NCBI GenBank assembly: GCA_036400075.1 | Contig: DASWLV010000274.1 | Span: forward strand, 1 to 17,926 | Direction of reading: 5' to 3' | From: JALZCH01 sp036400075 | GTDB taxonomy: Bacteria; Acidobacteriota; Blastocatellia; Pyrinomonadales; Pyrinomonadaceae | Length of the DNA stretch: 17,926 nucleotides | Part shown: positions 13,582 to 17,926 of the stretch, in pieces | Layout: every line of letters starts with the position of its first letter | Position numbering within the stretch: position 1 is the first letter of the stretch | The notes under the pieces: generated by a model | What the model saw: the letters and a program-made list of their open reading frames with translations, nothing else | Databases searched by the model: none | Told to the model about the DNA's origin: nothing | Position numbers and translations under genes: made by a program

Positions 13582-14544
13582 CCTACAGTTACGATGAAAG
13601 AACTCCTCGAAGCCGGAGTTCACTTTGGTCACCAGGTTCGCCGTTGGAATCCGAAAATGAAGGAATACATTTACGGCGAGCGCAATGGAATTTACATCAT
13701 TGACCTGCAAAAAACCCAAAAGCTCTTCCGCGACGCCATCGGCGCGATGCAGGAGTTTATTACGGAAAAACCCAACCGCACGATTCTTTTTGTCGGCACC
13801 AAACGCCAGGCGCAGGACGCCATCAAAGAAGAAGCCGAACGCGCCGGACAATATTACATCAACAATCGCTGGCTCGGCGGGCTTTTGACTAACTTTCAAA
13901 CCGTCCAAAAATCAATCAAACGCTTAAAAGAAATCGAAGCGATGCGCGAAGACGGACGCTACGAGAGCTTTACCAAAAAAGAGCGTCTTGAGCTTGACCG
14001 CGAACACGAGAGCCTGAACAAAAACCTCGCGGGCATCAAAGCGATGAACCGCTTGCCGGACGCGCTTTTTATCATTGACGTGAAAAAAGAGGAAATCGCC
14101 GTCGCCGAAGCTAATCGCCTGGGCATTCCGGTTTGGGCTGTAGTTGACACGAACTGCTCCCCCGAAGGAATTGACCATGTAATTCCGGGCAACGACGACG
14201 CGCTTCGCGCGATTCGCCTTTTCGCCGCGCGCATCGCAGACGCAGTTTTAGAAGGTCAGCAAGTCGGAACCGAAGGCGGAGTTATTTCGACCGAAGCGGA
14301 AGACGGTATGGCTGCGGCGGTTTCAGGATTGAATGTCCAGCCCGTGCGTTCGGCTGACGAATATCCGGCTCCGGGCGCGGAAGTCAATTCGCAAAGCGGA
14401 ACGCTTGAATTGTCGCGCGAAGAAATGGATGTGAATCAAGCCGAACCGGATAGTTTCAGCGTCCAACCGGAACGCGGTGATGACAATGCCGAAGCGCAGA
14501 AATATCCGGGTCCGGGAGCGGCGGCTTGGAGTCAACCGCATTAA
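13579..14544 (+). CDS. rpsB: 30S ribosomal protein S2 with long C-terminal tail
   Basis: 321 residues, against about 230-260 in most bacteria. The S2 core is complete at 1-228: LLEAGVHFGHQVRRWNPKMKEYIYGERNGIYIIDLQKT, then FVGTKRQAQDAI, NNRWLGGLLTNFQT, PDALFIIDVKKEEIAVAEANRLGIPVWAVVDTN-type segment, and IPGNDDALRAIRL. Residues 229-321 form an acidic, Gly/Pro/Gln-rich extension with two related units: VQPVRSADEYPAPGAEVNSQ from 253 and VQPERGDD..YPGPGAAAWSQ from 295. The tail is intact in frame and continuous with the core. S2 sits at the head-platform junction of the small subunit near S1, so the tail may contact mRNA or other factors; that is inference. Confidence 0.97.
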   Translation: MPTVTMKELLEAGVHFGHQVRRWNPKMKEYIYGERNGIYIIDLQKTQKLFRDAIGAMQEFITEKPNRTILFVGTKRQAQDAIKEEAERAGQYYINNRWLGGLLTNFQTVQKSIKRLKEIEAMREDGRYESFTKKERLELDREHESLNKNLAGIKAMNRLPDALFIIDVKKEEIAVAEANRLGIPVWAVVDTNCSPEGIDHVIPGNDDALRAIRLFAARIADAVLEGQQVGTEGGVISTEAEDGMAAAVSGLNVQPVRSADEYPAPGAEVNSQSGTLELSREEMDVNQAEPDSFSVQPERGDDNAEAQKYPGPGAAAWSQPH

Positions 14545-14570
14545 AGAATTTGAAAACTCAGTTTGAAAAC

Positions 14571-14604
14571 GCAGTCCTCAACTTTCGTTTCGGGGCTGCT
14601 TTTT
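14571..14604 (+). terminator. terminator or attenuator between rpsB and tsf
   Basis: An 8-bp stem GCAGTCCT (14571-14578) / GGGGCTGC (14592-14599), including two G-T pairs, with a 13-base loop and then TTTTT. It lies 26 bases after the rpsB stop. An attenuator between rpsB and tsf is known in E. coli. Confidence 0.65.
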
Positions 14605-14639
14605 CTTGTCCCGGCGCGTGTCGCCGTTTCGTTATTACT

Positions 14640-14668
14640 CTGACAAATCAATGTTAATTTGTTAGAAT
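14640..14668 (+). promoter_or_regulatory. sigma70-type promoter of tsf
   Basis: CTGACA (14640-14645), a 17-base spacer and TAGAAT (14663-14668). Each element is one base off consensus. The start would be near 14675, about 30 bases before the tsf ATG. Confidence 0.65.
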
Positions 14669-14706
14669 ATCGTTTTATTTTGTTATCAATAAGGGAGATA
14701 TTATAA

Positions 14707-15378
14707 ATGGCAGAAATTACAATGGCGGCAATTAAAGCGCTGCGCGAGAAAACAGGCGCAGGAATGACCGACGTTAAAGCCGCGCTGGTCGAAGCAAACG
14801 GCAGCGAGGATCAAGCGATTGAGATTCTTCGCAAAAAAGGAATGGCGACAGCCGGTAAAAAAGCCGGTCGCGTGACTGCGGAAGGCGTCGTCGGTTCATA
14901 CATTCACATGGGCGGCAAAGTCGGCGTTCTCGTCGAAGTCAACTGCGAATCGGATTTCGTCGCGCGCGGCGAAGAATTTACCCAGCTTGTCAAAGATATT
15001 GCAATGCACATTGCGGCTGCGACACCGACTTATGTTCGACGTGAAGAAGTGCCGCAGGATATTCTCGATAAAGAACGGGAAATTACGAGCGAACAGCTTA
15101 AAAACGATCCGAAAAACGCCAATAAACCGGCTGACGTAATCAGTAAAATCGTCGAAGGTCGTTTGAATAAATATTACGAAGAAAATGTGCTGCTCGAACA
15201 GCCGTTCGTCAAAGACCCGTCGAAAACCGTCGGCGAATTGGTCGCGGAAAAAGTCGGCTCGATTAAAGAAAACATCACGGTTCGACGTTTTACGCGCTAC
15301 AAAATGGGCGAAGGCTTGGAGAAAAAAGCCGATGATTTCGCAGCCGAAGTGGCATCGCTGGCGGGCGGAAATCAATAA
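14707..15378 (+). CDS. tsf: elongation factor Ts
   Basis: 223 residues. EF-Ts exchanges GDP for GTP on EF-Tu. The N-terminal UBA-like module (1-55) has IKALREKTGAGMTDVKAAL, and the core has GVLVEVNCESDFVARGEEF (the conserved CESDFVAR), then DIAMHIAAATPTYV. The C-terminal core ends EKVGSIKENITVRRFTRYKMGEG. It is shorter than the about 283-residue E. coli protein, as in the compact EF-Ts type of several phyla. AAGGGAG (14691-14697) gives a good ribosome-binding site 9 bases before the ATG. A separate promoter and the upstream terminator suggest partly independent expression from rpsB. Confidence 0.97.
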   Translation: MAEITMAAIKALREKTGAGMTDVKAALVEANGSEDQAIEILRKKGMATAGKKAGRVTAEGVVGSYIHMGGKVGVLVEVNCESDFVARGEEFTQLVKDIAMHIAAATPTYVRREEVPQDILDKEREITSEQLKNDPKNANKPADVISKIVEGRLNKYYEENVLLEQPFVKDPSKTVGELVAEKVGSIKENITVRRFTRYKMGEGLEKKADDFAAEVASLAGGNQ

Positions 15379-15394
15379 CATTTCAAATTATTTT

Positions 15395-15428
15395 GGCGGA
15401 GAAATTGTCTCCGCCTTTTTTGTGTTTT
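15395..15428 (+). terminator. intrinsic terminator or attenuator between tsf and pyrH
   Basis: Perfect 8-bp stem GGCGGAGA (15395-15402) / TCTCCGCC (15408-15415), a 5-base loop, then TTTTTT and TGTGTTTT. It is a textbook terminator 17 bases after the tsf stop, yet pyrH starts only 22-43 bases later. Confidence 0.88.
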
Positions 15429-15433
15429 AATAT
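15405..15433 (+). promoter_or_regulatory. possible pyrH promoter overlapping the terminator
   Basis: TTGTCT (15405-15410) lies in the loop and right arm of the tsf terminator, and TAATAT (15428-15433) lies 17 bases downstream. Each matches 4 of 6 consensus bases. The start would be near 15440, which suits a pyrH start at 15472 better than one at 15451. Confidence 0.3.
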
Positions 15434-15450
15434 CAGCAGGGCATTTTTTT

Positions 15451-16197
15451 ATGGTTCAAGAGGCAGCGCGAATGGAAGCCGCAAAACCGGCTTACAATCG
15501 AATTTTACTGAAACTGTCGGGCGAAGCTTTAATGGGGGCGCAAAATTACGGCATTGACATAGAAGTTGCGCGCTCGGTCGCCCAACAAGTTAGAGCGATT
15601 TACGATTTGGGCGTCGAAACGGCGATTGTCGTCGGCGGCGGCAATATCTTTCGCGGCGTTTCAAAATCCGCCGGAAATATGGATCGTTCGAGCGCCGATT
15701 ATATCGGAATGCTCGCCACCATAATGAATGCGGTCGTGTTGCAGGACGCCTGCGAAAAAGTCGGAATTTTTACGCGCGTGATGTCGGCGATTGATATTCC
15801 GCAGCTCGCCGAACCGTTTATTCGCCGCCGCGCAATCCGGCATCTTGAAAAAAAGCGCGTCGTGATTTTCGCCGCCGGAACCGGAAATCCGTATTTCACG
15901 ACCGATTCGGCAGCCGCTTTGCGCGCGCTCGAAATCCGCGCCGAAGTTTTGATGAAAGCGACAAAAGTTGACGGAATTTATTCCGCCGATCCGATGAAAG
16001 ACGAAACCGCGACGCGCTACGAAACGGTCAGCTATCAGGAGGTCATCGAAAAGCAGTTAAACGTAATGGACACTTCGGCGATTTCGCTTTGCCGCGAAAA
16101 CAAGCTGCCGATTCTGGTGTTCAATATGAAAGAATCGGGTAATATAATTCGCGCCGTCAACGGCGATTTACAAATTGGAACCTTAGTTAACGGATAG
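15451..16197 (+). CDS. pyrH: UMP kinase
   Basis: 248 residues from ATG 15451. Amino-acid-kinase-fold enzyme phosphorylating UMP to UDP in the cytoplasm. Visible motifs: RILLKLSGEALMG (17-29), VVGGGNIFRG (60-69), FAAGTGNPYFTTD (140-152), KATKVDGIYSADP (170-182) and a C-terminal NMKESGNIIRAVNG. Start choice is open. ATG 15451 has AGCAGG (15435-15440) 10 bases upstream. ATG 15472, seven codons on, has AAGAGG (15458-15463) at 8 bases and gives MEAAKPAYNRILLKLSGEA, which matches the E. coli start closely. I keep the longer form as the span but think 15472 is at least as likely. The order tsf-pyrH-frr is the standard one. Confidence 0.96.
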   Translation: MVQEAARMEAAKPAYNRILLKLSGEALMGAQNYGIDIEVARSVAQQVRAIYDLGVETAIVVGGGNIFRGVSKSAGNMDRSSADYIGMLATIMNAVVLQDACEKVGIFTRVMSAIDIPQLAEPFIRRRAIRHLEKKRVVIFAAGTGNPYFTTDSAAALRALEIRAEVLMKATKVDGIYSADPMKDETATRYETVSYQEVIEKQLNVMDTSAISLCRENKLPILVFNMKESGNIIRAVNGDLQIGTLVNG

Positions 16198-16233
16198 CTG
16201 ATAATTACGAATGAAAAGGTAATTATCAGCTAT
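16194..16233 (+). terminator. 15-bp hairpin containing the pyrH stop codon
   Basis: ATAGCTGATAATTAC (16194-16208) pairs perfectly with 16219-16233 around a 10-base loop. The left arm includes the pyrH stop TAG (16195-16197). No T-run follows, and frr starts 18 bases later, so it is more likely an RNA-processing or stability element than a full terminator. Confidence 0.6.
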
Positions 16234-16251
16234 TAATTACCGATTAAATTT

Positions 16252-16809
16252 ATGATTGAAAACGTAATCAAAGAAACAAAACCGCGAATGGAAGGAGCGG
16301 TCGAGGATTTTAAACGCAAACTGGCGAACATCCGCACGGGGCGCGCGACGGTCGGAATTTTGGACGGCGTTCAAGTTGATTATTACGGAACGCCGACGCC
16401 GCTCAGTCAAATGGCTTCGATTTCGGTTCCCGAACCGCAATTGCTGATGGTTCAACCGTGGGATGTAAGCCAGACGAGCGCAATCGAAAAAGCGATTCGC
16501 AACTCGGATTTGGGGTTGAATCCGTCAAGCGACGGCAAAACCGTCCGCGTCCCGATTCCGCCGCTCACGGAAGAACGCCGCAAACAAATGGCGAAACAGG
16601 TTCACGAATTTGCGGAAGACCACCGCACCGCCGTCCGCAACGTTCGCCGCGATGCAAACGAGAAACTCAAGAAGATGCTCAAAGACAAGCAGATTTCCGA
16701 AGACAACGAACGCGACGGTTTGGATCAGGTGCAAAAATTGACGAACAGCTACATCGCCAAAATTGATGAGCTGATGAAACACAAAGAAACGGAGATAATG
16801 CACGTTTGA
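16252..16809 (+). CDS. frr: ribosome recycling factor
   Basis: 185 residues, the normal RRF length. With EF-G it splits post-termination ribosomes. Recognisable family stretches: MEGAVEDFKRKLANIRTGRATVGILDGVQVDYYGTPTPLSQMASI-type N-terminal part, VQPWD, AIEKAIRNSDLGLNPSSDGKTVRVPIPPLTEERRKQMAK, and the coiled-coil C-terminal part ENERDGLDQVQKL with final KETEIMHV. The two-domain layout is complete. No Shine-Dalgarno is seen (AAATTT precedes the ATG). It sits 54 bases after pyrH behind a strong hairpin with little room for a promoter, so it probably depends on the pyrH transcript. Confidence 0.97.
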   Translation: MIENVIKETKPRMEGAVEDFKRKLANIRTGRATVGILDGVQVDYYGTPTPLSQMASISVPEPQLLMVQPWDVSQTSAIEKAIRNSDLGLNPSSDGKTVRVPIPPLTEERRKQMAKQVHEFAEDHRTAVRNVRRDANEKLKKMLKDKQISEDNERDGLDQVQKLTNSYIAKIDELMKHKETEIMHV

Positions 16810-16831
16810 GAGAGCGTTCGCAAAACTGCGA

Positions 16832-16876
16832 AAATAAATAAGACACTCACCTTTATGCTGAGTGTCTTATTTATTT
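16832..16876. terminator. bidirectional terminator-like stem between frr and the exported protein gene
   Basis: Perfect 18-bp stem (16832-16849 with 16859-16876) with a 9-base loop CCTTTATGC. The left arm begins AAATAAATAAG and the right arm ends TTATTTATTT, so it gives a U-rich 3' end in both directions. It lies between the convergent ends of frr (16809) and the minus-strand gene (16898). A small extra stem, TTCGC/GCGAA, lies just before it. Confidence 0.8.
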
Positions 16877-16897
16877 AAGTTTGATAATTTATTACCG

Positions 16898-17704
16898 TTA
16901 AGGCTGATTTTCTTCTTCTTCCAATTCTTCCAACAGCTCTTTAACCTTTTCTTTAAAAACAAAGTTCGGTCTTGATTGTAATCGCTTTAACATTTGTTTT
17001 GCCTTCATTTTGTCGCCACGAAAGCGGGATGTATTAGCAACAACCCAAGTTGCATAATCACCGTAATCGGTATCTCCAAATTGATTTGCAATATTCTCAT
17101 AATGCTTGAACATTTCAGTATCAGCACTTTCTACTCCGTATAAGAAAAAAGGTTTTACATTCTTTGTTTTTAGAAAGTTATAGGCAGCACGGTCACGCCC
17201 TGTTGGTTCAATAATGCTAATAGTGAAAGGTGCAGCCTTTACTTCCTGCCCACTTTTTGTACCACGTAGAACTGCTTCAAATTTGTATGTTCCAGCTTCA
17301 GGAAAATATCTATGAAGAGTGTAAAAAACATCAGTAACCTCGACGCGATAATTTGGTGGTATTGGGTTGTCTTCAATTGGTGTTCTGTCCTTCATAACCG
17401 TGCGAAGACTTCCGATTTTAATTCTATCCCCTTGTTGATTTGAAACGTACAAATCAACAAAAGCGGAGTTGAAATCTATATTTGTATGACCGAGAATAGG
17501 AGAATTAGTATTGTTGCTTAAACTCAAATTCAAAACAATTGGTTCCATCGGCAAAAACGTATCGCGTTCAGGAGTTACAACAAAAGTTAATTCTGAAAAT
17601 GGTCGCGTGTTGTTTTGGCTGTTTTGCTGTCCAAAAACAACAAAGCTTATGACCAAAAATGAGATTATTAATACTGCCGAAAAAATAGGTAGACTTTGTT
17701 TCAT
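16898..17704 (-). CDS. exported protein of unknown function
   Basis: 268 residues from the ATG at 17704-17702. The frame opens at 17731, but the 17704 start is chosen: AGGAG lies 4 bases before it and it gives MKQSLPIFSAVLIISFLVISFVVFGQ, a clean signal peptide. The mature part (about 25-165) reads as a beta-sandwich: LTFVVTPERDTFLPMEPIVLNLSLSNN, DLYVSNQQGDRIKI, YFPEAGTYKFEAVLRGT. It is reminiscent of Ig-like or BsuPI-like inhibitor domains, without a firm family match. The C-terminal third is helical (AAYNFLKTKNV, YENIANQFGD, KAKQMLKRLQSRPNF) and ends in an acidic coil ELLEELEEEENQP. Base use is visibly AT-richer than the translation genes: two hand-counted 60-base lines (17041 and 17461) give 22 and 20 G+C, against 32 in frr (16561). 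No function is proposed. Confidence 0.75.
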   Translation of the reverse strand: MKQSLPIFSAVLIISFLVISFVVFGQQNSQNNTRPFSELTFVVTPERDTFLPMEPIVLNLSLSNNTNSPILGHTNIDFNSAFVDLYVSNQQGDRIKIGSLRTVMKDRTPIEDNPIPPNYRVEVTDVFYTLHRYFPEAGTYKFEAVLRGTKSGQEVKAAPFTISIIEPTGRDRAAYNFLKTKNVKPFFLYGVESADTEMFKHYENIANQFGDTDYGDYATWVVANTSRFRGDKMKAKQMLKRLQSRPNFVFKEKVKELLEELEEEENQP

Positions 17705-17708
17705 ACTT

Positions 17709-17716
17709 CTCCTCTC
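17709..17716 (-). promoter_or_regulatory. ribosome-binding site of the exported protein gene
   Basis: On the minus strand GAGAGGAG is followed by AAGT and the ATG at 17704-17702. This decides the start against the upstream in-frame ATG at 17731, which has no such site. Confidence 0.7.
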
Positions 17717-17735
17717 TCGGATGCATTGCAATTTA

Positions 17736-17765
17736 CTAAACAGCCGGATAGATTTTGCTGTTTAG
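17736..17765 (-). promoter_or_regulatory. inverted repeat in the 5' region of the exported protein gene
   Basis: CTAAACAGC (17736-17744) and GCTGTTTAG (17757-17765) are perfect reverse complements with a 12-base loop. A further GCTGTT at 17765-17770 offers an alternative partner. It lies about 32 bases upstream of the start on the minus strand, so an operator or leader structure is possible. No clear -35/-10 pair was found. The rest of 17766-17926 is AT-rich with no gene that I can support. Confidence 0.4.
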
Positions 17766-17926
17766 CTGTTCTGAGTTGTCTAAGAGCAAATTTTAGTTTC
17801 AAATCTGTGTTTCGAGTAAACCTATTTATTATTCTGAAAAGACAAATTTTATAAAGGTAAAAGAGCAAGAGGAAAATACGCCCATAAAGTCATAATGTCA
17901 ACATATCTTTTTATAAATTTTCTGTT

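Noticed and set aside
14896..15381. 161-residue minus-strand frame opposite tsf
   Set aside because: Phe/Arg-rich composition typical of an antisense shadow; it overlaps an unquestionable EF-Ts gene and ends at its stop codon.
1..17926. tRNA, rRNA, CRISPR array or insertion-sequence signatures
   Set aside because: Read for on both strands; no cloverleaf, no regularly spaced repeats, no transposase and no terminal inverted repeats with target duplication were found.

Overview
The window looks like a piece of a bacterial chromosome of moderate G+C. The best guess is an acidobacterium of the Blastocatellia/Pyrinomonadaceae type. This rests on gene content only: a giant CSLREA/beta-helix surface protein with dockerin and cohesin modules, a triplet of phage-tail-collar (microcystin-dependent) proteins, DUF6916-like proteins, a glutamyl-endopeptidase-like S9 peptidase, and the block rplM-rpsI-rpsB-tsf-pyrH-frr. 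No rRNA, tRNA, CRISPR array, insertion sequence or integrase was seen. No gap between genes exceeds 300 bases.

Left part (1-2558): the 3' end of a secreted-type S9 serine peptidase, closed by a strong terminator. It is followed by a two-gene unit, a phytanoyl-CoA-dioxygenase-like Fe/2-oxoglutarate enzyme and a GNAT acetyltransferase one base downstream.

Middle-left (2567-5928): the most unusual part. A DUF6916-like gene (+) sits behind a promoter built around a palindrome. A second, Tat-exported DUF6916-like gene faces it on the minus strand. A symmetric divergent control region follows. Then comes an apparent operon of a second, degenerate GNAT protein and three consecutive tail-collar proteins of 170-175 residues, ending in a 13-bp hairpin. 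Both GNATs and both DUF6916 proteins look like paralogue pairs, so the locus has a 2+2+3 structure. No other phage gene is present. I read it as a host-encoded collar-protein locus of unknown function rather than a prophage remnant.

Centre (6048-12392): one 2114-residue exported protein. In order it has a signal segment, FG-GAP/VCBS-type repeats, a CSLREA motif, a long right-handed beta-helix, two tandem 193-residue Ig/cadherin-like modules, a carboxypeptidase-regulatory-like domain, a dockerin pair and a C-terminal cohesin-like domain.

Right part (12393-16876): essential translation genes. A strong sigma70-type promoter drives rplM-rpsI, which ends in an intrinsic terminator. rpsB starts with TTG and encodes a long repeated C-terminal tail. 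tsf has its own promoter after a terminator. pyrH and frr follow, each separated from its predecessor by a strong hairpin with little room for a new promoter. An 18-bp bidirectional terminator-like stem closes frr against a minus-strand, clearly AT-richer gene for an exported protein of unknown function. The last 200 bases hold no gene that I can support.
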